Positions 16,523 through 24,030 of a DNA stretch of 64,000 nt are shown here, piece after piece. Below the pieces are notes generated by a model that was given only the letters and a program-made list of their open reading frames with translations, did not search any database and was not told the origin of the DNA. The stretch comes from Candidatus Kuenenia stuttgartensis (lineage in GTDB: Bacteria > Gemmatimonadota > Gemmatimonadetes > Gemmatimonadales > Gemmatimonadaceae). The stretch is from NCBI GenBank assembly GCA_943330235.2, contig CALQGY020000005.1:1-64000 (forward strand), read 5' to 3'. The position numbers were made by a program, and so were the translations under genes. Position 1 is the first letter of the stretch. Every line of letters starts with the position of its first letter.

Positions 16523-16890
16523 CAGAGGGCGGAGGGAGCAGAGTTCGGCGCGATGACCGGAAGAGATGCCGCAGCGGACGGTAGAACGGAGGCGTCGGCG
16601 GAGGCTTCCGCCGGAAGACCTCGACGCATCTGGCGGTACACGGCGGCAGCGAGCCCGGTGTCCCAATGCTTTGGAGTTTCGGCAGCAAGGTGCTGATCCA
16701 GTAGCGATGTAAACATATCTTCTCCGGATCCGCCTGAAACGATTCCTTCCTGCTGTGGAACGGTGTCGCGCATGACCTTGTACAGCTGCTGGACGAAGAC
16801 GCCCTCCAGCTGTTGGGCCGCTTTTTTCAACTTCCCGTCACGCGCGTCCGTGGGGAGCGCCGTGGCGGTGGATCCCAGGGCGTCGATCAT
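16522..16890 (-). CDS. flgJ: rod-binding protein FlgJ, short form
   Basis: FlgJ caps the growing rod. This copy is 122 residues and contains only the rod-binding domain (KLKKAAQQLEGVFVQQLYKV, then SGEDMFTSLLDQHLA). The C-terminal muramidase domain found in enteric FlgJ is absent; instead there is an Ala/Ser-rich tail. Peptidoglycan must therefore be opened by another enzyme. The gene overlaps flgI by four bases and is coupled to flgN. Confidence 0.9.
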   Translation of the reverse strand: MIDALGSTATALPTDARDGKLKKAAQQLEGVFVQQLYKVMRDTVPQQEGIVSGGSGEDMFTSLLDQHLAAETPKHWDTGLAAAVYRQMRRGLPAEASADASVLPSAAASLPVIAPNSAPSAL

Positions 16891-17963
16891 CGGACGATCA
16901 CCTCGGCGGTGAGGGCGCCCACTTCGCGCAGCGAGGCGAAAATCGCCGCGATTTCGCTCGGCGGTGTCTTGACCGCGTGTAGAGCGGCCGCGACGCGCTG
17001 GACCGAGATATTGGCGGGGAGGCGGACACTGCCGGGAATCGCGCTGGTGTCGCTGGCGACATCGGCGCCCAACACCAGCGTAATCGCCCCGTGACTGACG
17101 GTGGCGACTCCCACCATCACGTCGCCGCCGGCGACCACCGTGCCGTCCTTGCCGTCGATGACCAGGCGCGGCGCATGCTCCGGCCGGATGCTCAACTCGC
17201 GAATTTTCGTGTAGGCCGTCGCTTTCACGACGCTGTCGGCCAGCGTGACTTGCACCGACCCTTCGTCTTCGACACTCGCCGTCTTGTCGCCCATGGCGGC
17301 ATTGATGGCGGTGGCGATGCGCGAAGCCGTCCCCAGATCAGGCTCGCGCAGCAGCAGCCGCGAGGTGGACGCAATGACGGGACGCGGGAGGTCCGCTTCC
17401 AGCAGGCCGCCGGTCGGAATGCGCGCCGAGGTCTCGATGGTGGTGGCGTAGCGCGTGGTGGATCCGCCTTCGCTGGTCAGCAGCGAACCCTGCGCCGTCG
17501 CCAACGGCGGCCCGTTCGGGTCGGCCACCAGCGGGGTCATATACAGCACGCCGCCCTTGAGCGAGCGGGCATCGCCCATGGAGGAGACATGCACTTCAAA
17601 GCGACCGCTTGAGCGTAGGTACGGCGACACTTCGGCGGTCACGAGGACCGCGGCGACATTGCGCATGCGCAACAGGTCGGCCGGCACCTCGACGTTGAAT
17701 CGGCGCAGCACATTGACGACGCTCTGGACCGTCTGGCCGGCTGACTGGCCGCCGATGGCACGATCGCCGGTGCCATCGAGACCGATGACGAGGCCATACC
17801 CGACCAACCGGATAGGCAGCGCGCCCTCCGGGGACGTCAGGTCGCGAATCTTCACATCGCCCTGTGCATGGACGATGGCCGGGAGCAACAGCATGGCGCC
17901 GGTCGCGAGGGCGACCACGCGTGCCAATCGCAGGCCGGCGGTGCGGAACGGAGTACGGTTCAC
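16887..17963 (-). CDS. flgI: flagellar P-ring protein FlgI
   Basis: FlgI forms the periplasmic ring around the rod. The 358-residue protein has a signal peptide ending near IVHAQG (residue 34), then VKIRDLTSPEGALPIRLVGY and GLVIGLDGTGDR, both diagnostic of FlgI, with the family-length body. It overlaps flgH and flgJ by four bases each (ATGA), so the L-ring, P-ring and rod-cap genes are coupled. Confidence 0.96.
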   Translation of the reverse strand: MNRTPFRTAGLRLARVVALATGAMLLLPAIVHAQGDVKIRDLTSPEGALPIRLVGYGLVIGLDGTGDRAIGGQSAGQTVQSVVNVLRRFNVEVPADLLRMRNVAAVLVTAEVSPYLRSSGRFEVHVSSMGDARSLKGGVLYMTPLVADPNGPPLATAQGSLLTSEGGSTTRYATTIETSARIPTGGLLEADLPRPVIASTSRLLLREPDLGTASRIATAINAAMGDKTASVEDEGSVQVTLADSVVKATAYTKIRELSIRPEHAPRLVIDGKDGTVVAGGDVMVGVATVSHGAITLVLGADVASDTSAIPGSVRLPANISVQRVAAALHAVKTPPSEIAAIFASLREVGALTAEVIVR

Positions 17964-18688
17964 GGCCAGAGTCCTCCAAGGACCTTGCTGATGACGCCCT
18001 GCTTCGGCTTGCCGAGCGGACCCGGTGAGAGGTAGCCCAGCTGCGCGTCAGCGATACGATTTGATTCGACGACGTTGGTCATCGAGATGTCCTGCGGACG
18101 GACAAACCCCGTGAAGACGATGTCTTGTCCCGATTTGTCGACGTTGATGTTCTTGGTGCCCTTGAGTTCGAGCAGCCCGTTGGGCGCGATCGACACAATG
18201 CGCACGCTGAGTTCGTTCTGAAAACGATTCTCGCGACGCGAGGCGCCGCGCTGCTGCTGGTCGGCATTGTTGCGCGTGTCCAGCCCGACGTCCTTCGAGT
18301 TCGTGGGCAGCTTCGCGCTGAGCGACAGCCCGCGGGTCCGCGAGTCGGTGGCCGTGTTTTCCTTGAGCGCGGTGGCGATGGTGTAGTCGTCGATGAGTAC
18401 CGTCACCAGATCGCCCACCACGAAGTCGCGGCGATCGGCGGTCCAGGAAACACGTGTCGGACGCACGGGCGTGGTCTGAGCGGGTGCGACCGCAGGGGTC
18501 GGTACCGTAGCGGCGGCCGTAGCGGCGGCCGTGGTCGGCGCGGCGGTGGCGCCGGCCGGCGGCGGTGTCACGGGCGGCGTCTGTGGCGGCGCGGCTTGTG
18601 CCGAGACGACAGCGCTCAGCATGAGCGATGACGCCAACGCGGTCAGACCGTGCGCGGTGGTACGGGCGAATGAAGCGTCGCGGGGCAT
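17960..18688 (-). CDS. flgH: flagellar L-ring protein FlgH
   Basis: FlgH forms the outer-membrane ring. The 242-residue protein has a signal peptide ending around VVSAQAAPP, an Ala/Pro/Thr linker of about 45 residues, then the FlgH core: VGDLVTVLIDDYTIATALKE, RENRFQNELSVRIVSIAPNG and a C-terminal FVRPQDISMTNVVESNRIAD. FlgH is normally a lipoprotein, but no cysteine follows the hydrophobic segment here, so a signal peptidase I site is expected. ATG 18688 is chosen because it begins the signal peptide; the longer frame upstream lacks family sequence. Confidence 0.93.
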   Translation of the reverse strand: MPRDASFARTTAHGLTALASSLMLSAVVSAQAAPPQTPPVTPPPAGATAAPTTAAATAAATVPTPAVAPAQTTPVRPTRVSWTADRRDFVVGDLVTVLIDDYTIATALKENTATDSRTRGLSLSAKLPTNSKDVGLDTRNNADQQQRGASRRENRFQNELSVRIVSIAPNGLLELKGTKNINVDKSGQDIVFTGFVRPQDISMTNVVESNRIADAQLGYLSPGPLGKPKQGVISKVLGGLWP

Positions 18689-18699
18689 AGAATGCGGCC

Positions 18700-19227
18700 T
18701 CAGCGGAGACGAACGGTGTTCGGCGCGACGGCGATTCCGTCGAGCCGGCGGGTGGCATCGATGCGTACGCCAACCGGCGCACCCAGCGAGGCGGTGTTGG
18801 TGGCCACGCCGGTGAGCACGAGGCGCACCGGTCCATCTTGGTAGAGCACACTGACCTTGGCGCCCGCTTTTACGGCCGCTGGCGCCGAGACGGCCGGGGC
18901 GCGTAGCACTTCGCCCACAGCAATCGGCCGATGGGTGACCCAGCCGATTTGCGCACGCGTGGTGTCGGGGGCGACCGTCGCCCAGCGCCACACGATGACG
19001 GAATCGACGAGGGTGAAATCATCCGCCCGCAGCGTGTCGCCGGTCTGCAGCGCACGCGTCGCGACGGTGTAGCGCACGCGCGCCGTGCCGCGGGCGGTAC
19101 CGCTCGCGGTACCGCTGGCCGCCGTGCTGTCGGCGGGGCGTTGCGCACGCAGCGATGGCGCGGCCAGCGACATGGTGGTGGCCATGACGAGGGCGGTTGC
19201 CAGGGGACGAAGGGCGAGCGACGACAT
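18700..19227 (-). CDS. flgA: P-ring assembly chaperone FlgA
   Basis: FlgA is a periplasmic chaperone for P-ring (FlgI) assembly. The 175-residue protein has a signal peptide (to about LRAQRP), a short Thr/Gly/Ala repeat from a 12-bp DNA array, then a SAF-like domain (ATRALQTGDTLRADDFTLVD) and the C-terminal beta domain (VSVLYQDGPVRLVLTGVATN, LGAPVGVRIDATRRLDGIAV). It sits between flgG and flgH, 2 and 11 bases from its neighbours. Confidence 0.88.
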   Translation of the reverse strand: MSSLALRPLATALVMATTMSLAAPSLRAQRPADSTAASGTASGTARGTARVRYTVATRALQTGDTLRADDFTLVDSVIVWRWATVAPDTTRAQIGWVTHRPIAVGEVLRAPAVSAPAAVKAGAKVSVLYQDGPVRLVLTGVATNTASLGAPVGVRIDATRRLDGIAVAPNTVRLR

Positions 19228-19229
19228 GA

Positions 19230-20018
19230 TCAGCGCGTGATGTTGTTGGCGATCTGACCCATCTCGTCGGCCGTCTTGATGGCCTTCGAGTTGATCTCGT
19301 AGGCGCGCATGGCGCTGATCATTTCGACCATCTCCTGCACGATTTCGACGTTGCTGCCTTCCAGGCTGCCTTGCTGTGTGCGTCCCATCCCTTCGTCGGA
19401 TGGGAAGCCGGTCACGGGCTGTCCCGAGGACGCGGTGGGCGCGTACAGATTCTGGCCGAGCGAGAGGAGGCCCGACGGATTCGCGAAACGCGCGAGCTCG
19501 ATGCGCCCGATTTCCGACGGCTCGATATCTTTGCCGCGACGCACCGAGACGACACCGGTGGTGGAGATGGTCAGTTCGCTCGAATCGACGGGCACGCGAA
19601 TAGGCGGCTGCAACGCTTCGCCACCCGTCGTGACGAGCACGCCCTGATCGGAGATCTGGAAGCTGCCGTCGCGCGTGTAGACCGTGTCCCCGTTGGCCTT
19701 CTGCAGCTGGAAGAATCCTTCGCCTTCCACGGCGATATCGAGATTCCGTCCGGTCTGCTCGAGCGGACCCTGCTCATGGAGGCGCTGGACGCCGGCAAGC
19801 CGAGTCCCGCGACCGACCTGAATGGCGGGGGCGGTCTGCGCATCCGTTTCGCCCAGGACCGACTGGCCCTGCACCGTCTGATACAGCAGGTCTTCAAAGT
19901 GCGCGCGGCTGCGCTTGAAGCCCGGCGTGTTGACGTTGGCGAGGTTGTTGGAGATGACTTCTTGACGAGTTTGCTGCGCCATCATGCCGGTAGCGGCGGC
20001 GCGGAGAGCCGGATCCAT
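19230..20018 (-). CDS. flgG: flagellar distal rod protein FlgG
   Basis: FlgG builds the distal rod. The 262-residue length and sequence fit: N-terminal MDPALRAAATGMMAQQTRQE followed by VISNNLANVNTPGFKRSRAH, a middle LDIAVEGEGFFQLQKANGDT, and the C-terminal SNVEIVQEMVEMISAMRAYE. It lies directly after flgF (15 bp) and before flgA (2 bp). Confidence 0.96.
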   Translation of the reverse strand: MDPALRAAATGMMAQQTRQEVISNNLANVNTPGFKRSRAHFEDLLYQTVQGQSVLGETDAQTAPAIQVGRGTRLAGVQRLHEQGPLEQTGRNLDIAVEGEGFFQLQKANGDTVYTRDGSFQISDQGVLVTTGGEALQPPIRVPVDSSELTISTTGVVSVRRGKDIEPSEIGRIELARFANPSGLLSLGQNLYAPTASSGQPVTGFPSDEGMGRTQQGSLEGSNVEIVQEMVEMISAMRAYEINSKAIKTADEMGQIANNITR

Positions 20019-20033
20019 GGGTGCGTTCCTGTA

Positions 20034-20738
20034 TTAAACGGGTTTCGCGAGATCGGACACGGCGATGCCGCGTACCGCGTCGAGCGTGGTCAAGGTTTTC
20101 TGCGCGGCGCCGTAGCGATGCAGGACTTCGAGCATCGCGGTCATCGCCGTCATCGGGTTCACGTTGGATTCCTCTACGAACCCTTGGCGGACATGGCGAT
20201 CGCCGGGGGACATGGCTTGCCGTGTCGCGTCGGGGACGAACTGCGTCCCGCCTTCATGCTGCAGCTGGGTACCGGCCGGCACGCGCTCCATGCGCAGGCG
20301 CTGGATGGGTCGGCCGTTGACCTTCACGAGTCCGGTGTCATCCACTTCGGCGAGGCCGACGGGGAGGACGATGGGCCCGTCTTCGCCAAGCACGGCGTTG
20401 CCGTGATCGTCGATGAGCTTGCGATCGGGATCGAGCTGGAAGCTGCCGCTGCGCACGAAGCGCTCGCCGGCCGGCGTCTGGGTCACGAAGAACCCGTCGC
20501 CCTGGATGGCCAGATCGAGCGAATTGTGCGTCTCGGTCAGGGTCCCCTGGGTCAGGTCGAGCCCGGTGTCGGTCGTGGCCATGGCATCGCCGATCATGCG
20601 GGCAAAGGCGGTTTCGCCCTTGAAGCCGCGCGTGGAGGCGTTGGCCAGGTTGTTGGAGAGCACCTGCTGACGGCGCTCCAGCATCTGGAGGGCCGAGGCG
20701 GCGCTGCTCATTCCGTTGGGACGTACTGGATCAGGCAT
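20034..20738 (-). CDS. flgF: flagellar proximal rod protein FlgF
   Basis: This rod-family protein (234 residues) has the N-terminal motif VLSNNLANASTRGFKGETAF, a middle LAIQGDGFFVTQTPAGERFV, and a C-terminal EESNVNPMTAMTAMLEVLHR. Its place before flgG and its shorter, more divergent sequence favour FlgF over a second FlgG. It heads the flgF-csrA operon, with a sigma-54-type site ending 43 bp upstream of its ATG. Confidence 0.88.
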   Translation of the reverse strand: MPDPVRPNGMSSAASALQMLERRQQVLSNNLANASTRGFKGETAFARMIGDAMATTDTGLDLTQGTLTETHNSLDLAIQGDGFFVTQTPAGERFVRSGSFQLDPDRKLIDDHGNAVLGEDGPIVLPVGLAEVDDTGLVKVNGRPIQRLRMERVPAGTQLQHEGGTQFVPDATRQAMSPGDRHVRQGFVEESNVNPMTAMTAMLEVLHRYGAAQKTLTTLDAVRGIAVSDLAKPV

Positions 20739-20780
20739 GGCGTGCTGGTAAAAGGGTGCACGAACTCAATGCCCTAAAAC

Positions 20781-20795
20781 GCAACGGTCGGGCCA
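20781..20795 (-). promoter_or_regulatory. predicted sigma-54 promoter of flgF operon
   Basis: Read on the minus strand the site is TGGCCCGACCGTTGC, matching the consensus TGGCAC-N5-TTGC with one change and with correct GG-N10-GC spacing. Transcription would start near 20769, giving a leader of about 30 nt before the flgF ATG (20738). It overlaps the 3' arm of the hairpin that probably ends the preceding operon. Confidence 0.75.
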
Positions 20796-20809
20796 CAAAG
20801 GCCCGACCG
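20785..20809 (-). terminator. terminator hairpin after fliA operon
   Basis: CGGTCGGGCC and GGCCCGACCG form a perfect 10-bp stem around a 5-nt loop (20795-20799). On the minus strand the stem is followed by TTGCGTTTT. It lies about 90 bp past the last gene of the fliQ-fliA operon, which fits an intrinsic terminator. Confidence 0.75.
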
Positions 20810-20901
20810 CGAAAGAAAACTGTAAGTTGTTGTGCTGCAGCGAGTTGCTGTCTTCCTTGTGGCGCCGGCCCGCGGTCGGACGACTCAGCGGACCGGGCAG
20901 A

Positions 20902-21510
20902 TCATGCCGTAGGCGGCTGGAGTTGCCGCCCTCCGGACGCCATCGAGAGCAGTAACTGGATGGCGTCGATGGGTAGACCGGTGCGACGGGCGATGTCCGT
21001 GGTGGACGCGCCGGAGGCGACCAGCGCCTCGACCGCTTGCGGGGTCCGCTGGTTGCGGCTGCCGATGCGCCCCGTGCTGCGCGGGGTCGCGCGCGACGTG
21101 CTCCGGGTTGGCATGGCGAGGAGATCGGTGCCGGCCAGCGACGGGCGGAGCGAACGGGTGGGACTGCGGCGCTTCACAAACAAGACCGAGAGCCCGCCAA
21201 TCATGGACAGCACCACGAGCACGGGCAGCGCGAACTGGGTGACGGGCGCCGGCATCTCGTTGATGGCGTGCTGCGTGGCTCCGCGGGCCTGCGTCACGAC
21301 GGCGCGCGCGGCGCTGCTGGTGCTGGCGAGCGTCTGCTGAAACTGCGCGGTCGCGGCCGGGCTGGTGGCCTTGGCCACCACCGGTGCCACCACGAGCGCA
21401 CCCGCCATGACCCCGCCCACCATGACGGCGATGGCGAGCAGTGCGAGCAAGGCCATTCGCACGACCAGGGGCTGCGCCGCGAAGGCCGGAAGCTGACGGG
21501 CCACTTTCAT
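20902..21510 (-). CDS. SwrB-like membrane protein downstream of fliA
   Basis: The 202-residue protein has two membrane helices (LVVRMALLALLAIAVMVGGV near residue 20, and FALPVLVVLSMIGGLSVLFV near 95), an Arg/Ser-rich linker, and a C-terminal helix-turn-helix-like segment (AVEALVASGASTTDIARRTG, then LPIDAIQLLLSM). A membrane anchor plus this C-terminal motif immediately after the flagellar sigma factor matches the place and layout of Bacillus SwrB (YlxL), which activates the basal body; homology is inferred only. Its start overlaps the fliA stop (ATGA), and a terminator follows. Confidence 0.6.
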   Translation of the reverse strand: MKVARQLPAFAAQPLVVRMALLALLAIAVMVGGVMAGALVVAPVVAKATSPAATAQFQQTLASTSSAARAVVTQARGATQHAINEMPAPVTQFALPVLVVLSMIGGLSVLFVKRRSPTRSLRPSLAGTDLLAMPTRSTSRATPRSTGRIGSRNQRTPQAVEALVASGASTTDIARRTGLPIDAIQLLLSMASGGRQLQPPTA

Positions 21511-22262
21511 GCGATGTTGTCCCGCAACGGCTTGAGATCGACGCGCAACTTGCTCAGCGCCTTGGAGCGGATCTGCGAGACACGCGATTCGGTCAGCTCG
21601 AGCACCTTGGCGATTTCGTGCAGCTTGAGCTCTTCGAAGTAGTACAGCGAGAGCACGATGCGCTCCTGCTCCTTGAGCTTAAGAATGGCGTCCTTGAGGT
21701 GCGCCACTTCCTGCTCGTGCGTGAGTTGCTCTTCCACCTCAGACTCTTCGCGGCTGGGCAGCATCTCCACCGGCGCGGGGGCGCTGTTCTCACGCTCACC
21801 CGGTGCGCGATCGAGCGGAATGTGATGCGCGCCTTCGACGTCGGCCTGCCAGCGCCAGAAGGTCTCCATGTCCACGTTCATCTGCGCGGCCAGCTCGCGG
21901 TCTTCGGGCGGGCGGCCATGTTCCTTCATCCAGGCTTCGCGGGCCGCGCTGATTTCGCGCGTCTTGCGACGAATGGAGCGGGGGACGTGATCCTGCTTGC
22001 GCAGTTCATCGAGAATGGAGCCCCGGATACGCGGTGCGGCAAACGTGCTGAAGGCGAGTCCCCGCGAGGCGTCGAACCCCTCGAGCGCCGCCATCAGGCC
22101 CATGGTCCCGGCGCTCACCAGCTCGTCGAAGTCAGCGCGCACCGCCAGCGTCCGCGAGACCTGCCGCGCCACGTGGTGCACGAGCCCGAGATGCTCCTCG
22201 AGCAAGCGGTCACGGGCCGCGTCGCTGCCGGCATGGTATGACTTCCAGAGGTCCGTGTTCAT
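21507..22262 (-). CDS. fliA: flagellar sigma factor sigma-28 (FliA)
   Basis: FliA directs RNA polymerase to late flagellar promoters. The 251-residue protein contains region 2 (FDELVSAGTMGLMAALEGFD and FSTFAAPRIRGSILDELRKQ), region 3 and region 4 (LKEQERIVLSLYYFEELKLH, then ESRVSQIRSKALSKLR). ATG 22262 is preferred over the GTG at 22295 because AAGGATC lies nine bases before it. It is the penultimate gene of the fliQ operon, consistent with sigma-54 making sigma-28. Confidence 0.96.
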   Translation of the reverse strand: MNTDLWKSYHAGSDAARDRLLEEHLGLVHHVARQVSRTLAVRADFDELVSAGTMGLMAALEGFDASRGLAFSTFAAPRIRGSILDELRKQDHVPRSIRRKTREISAAREAWMKEHGRPPEDRELAAQMNVDMETFWRWQADVEGAHHIPLDRAPGERENSAPAPVEMLPSREESEVEEQLTHEQEVAHLKDAILKLKEQERIVLSLYYFEELKLHEIAKVLELTESRVSQIRSKALSKLRVDLKPLRDNIA

Positions 22263-22297
22263 GGTCGTCGATCCTTGAGGCGAAACGTTGGTCACAA

Positions 22298-23191
22298 TCA
22301 GACACCGGGTCGGGTAGAAGACGTTCCGGCCAGCGAACGCATTACGGCTTCGTGAGCGGCAATCGCTGCGGGTGATCCGGCGGCTGCATCGGGGAAGGGC
22401 ATCCCCGCACGAAGCGCCGCATCAAGCGTCGGGTCAGATGGAATCGCACCGGCAAGCCGGAGCGGACTTCCAAGGAAATGGCGCGCACCGGCATCGATGG
22501 CGTCGAAGCAACGGACTGCTTCATTCCCTTCATGCCGATTGACGAGTACGTCGAGCGGAAGGGCACGATGCCGTGTATGAATCGCCTTGCACAACGCGTA
22601 CGTCGAGGCGAGGCCAATCGGATCCGTGCCCGCGGAGACGGCGATCAGCCGTTCGTTGGCGTGCGGCGCGACGGCGGCGGAGACGGCTTCGAAGCGCGAC
22701 CCGCAGTCAATCACGACGAGATCCATGTTCTGCGACAGCATGCTGAGACGCCGCATGCTGGCTTTGCGTTCGGCGGCGGTCAGCGGTGCGCTCTCCGCGC
22801 CCGCGAGTCGCGGCGGACCGCCGGCGACCAACGTGAGCGTGGTGCTGACCGGTGTCGCCACATCCTGCGGTCCGAGGCGTCCTCCGCGGAGATCCTGCCA
22901 GCTGGCACGCGCCTGCACGCCCAGCATGATCGACAACGGTCCGACATGTTCGTCGGCATCGATGAGCAGTACGCGAAAGCCTTCGCCGGCCGCCGACACC
23001 GCGAGCAGCGCCGAGACCAGCGTGGTGCCGCTGCCCCCGCGACCGCTCGCGCAGAGCAGCGTCGGGACGCCGGCGGGCAATTCGTCGAGGCCACGATCAT
23101 CGCCGGGCGCACGACGCTGCAGCAGCGACTCCGCTTGCATGCCGCTTAACGGACCGCGCGCCTGGGTGGACGAGAGCATGTAGGCGCTCAC
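22298..23191 (-). CDS. flhG: FlhG/FleN-type MinD-family protein, P-loop lysines absent
   Basis: FlhG controls flagellar number and works with FlhF. The 297-residue protein has an N-terminal amphipathic-looking segment, a P-loop region ASGRGGSGTTLVSALLAVSA, the VLLIDADEHVGPLSIMLG strand, and the switch-like LVVIDCGSRFEAVS. In active ParA/MinD proteins the first motif is xKGGxGKT; here both lysines are replaced (Arg51 and Thr56). ATP binding or hydrolysis may be altered or lost. The start is GTG 23191, overlapping the flhF stop (GTGA). Confidence 0.85.
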   Translation of the reverse strand: MSAYMLSSTQARGPLSGMQAESLLQRRAPGDDRGLDELPAGVPTLLCASGRGGSGTTLVSALLAVSAAGEGFRVLLIDADEHVGPLSIMLGVQARASWQDLRGGRLGPQDVATPVSTTLTLVAGGPPRLAGAESAPLTAAERKASMRRLSMLSQNMDLVVIDCGSRFEAVSAAVAPHANERLIAVSAGTDPIGLASTYALCKAIHTRHRALPLDVLVNRHEGNEAVRCFDAIDAGARHFLGSPLRLAGAIPSDPTLDAALRAGMPFPDAAAGSPAAIAAHEAVMRSLAGTSSTRPGV

Positions 23192-24030
23192 GCGGGCATC
23201 CAGTCCGGCTCAGCGTCTGCGGCGAGGCCATAGCTCCGCAGCAGGCGTTGCGCACCGGGCTTGAGATCCGTCGGCACATCCTGGCCGTCGGTGATCCAGC
23301 GCGTCGGCAGTTCCAGCGAGAGGGCGAGATCCGCGACACCGGAGCCGCGCGGCACTTCGTCCACTTTCGAGATCAGCACATGCGTCGCGCCGACGTGCGC
23401 GCGCGTGGGCGCATAGGACCGCGCGATGTCCACCGCGAGATCGGGGCGCAACGACGCCGGCATCACCAGATGGATTTCGTTCGGCGTCAGCGCGTCCAGC
23501 AACGAACGCCACCGTTCGGTCAGATCCGACGAGGCGGGGCTGCGGCCCGGCGTATCGATGATGATCACATCGCACGCCGACAATCGCTTCATCGCGCCGT
23601 CCACTTCGCTGGCGTCGTAAATCACTTCAAACGGGACGTCGGCCAGCTCGGCGTATGTCGCCAGTTGCTCCATACCGCCCACGCGATATGTGTCGATGGT
23701 GAGCAGGCCGGGACGCGCGGCGCCGAAGAGCGCACGACGCACCGCCAGCTTGGCCGCCGTCGTCGTCTTGCCCGCGCCGGTCGGACCGACCAGCGCGATG
23801 CGATACGGCGAACCGTCCGCATTGCGCAACGGACGCGCAAACGGCGCGGCCTCAAGCCGCTCACGCACGCGATCGACCGTCGTGCCATTCTCGGCCATCA
23901 CTTCGACCATCGGCACCCCGCCATCGCGCACGACGCGCGTGTGCAGGATCATGACATCGTCGCCCAGTGAGCGGCGCGCGCGATCGGCCACCTGTGACAG
24001 ATCAACGCCGCGAAAGCGTTCAGGAGCCAT
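23188..24030 (-). CDS. flhF: flagellar SRP-type GTPase FlhF
   Basis: FlhF sets the position of polar flagella. The 280-residue protein is shorter than typical FlhF (about 360-430): the N-terminal B region is reduced to about 70 residues (RARRSLGDDVMILHTRVVRD). The GTPase part is intact: G1 GPTGAGKTTTAAKLA, DTYRVGGMEQLATYAELADV, G3 DTPGR and G4 SKVDE. The gene overlaps flhA by 11 bases and flhG by four. Confidence 0.92.
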   Translation of the reverse strand: MAPERFRGVDLSQVADRARRSLGDDVMILHTRVVRDGGVPMVEVMAENGTTVDRVRERLEAAPFARPLRNADGSPYRIALVGPTGAGKTTTAAKLAVRRALFGAARPGLLTIDTYRVGGMEQLATYAELADVPFEVIYDASEVDGAMKRLSACDVIIIDTPGRSPASSDLTERWRSLLDALTPNEIHLVMPASLRPDLAVDIARSYAPTRAHVGATHVLISKVDEVPRGSGVADLALSLELPTRWITDGQDVPTDLKPGAQRLLRSYGLAADAEPDWMPA

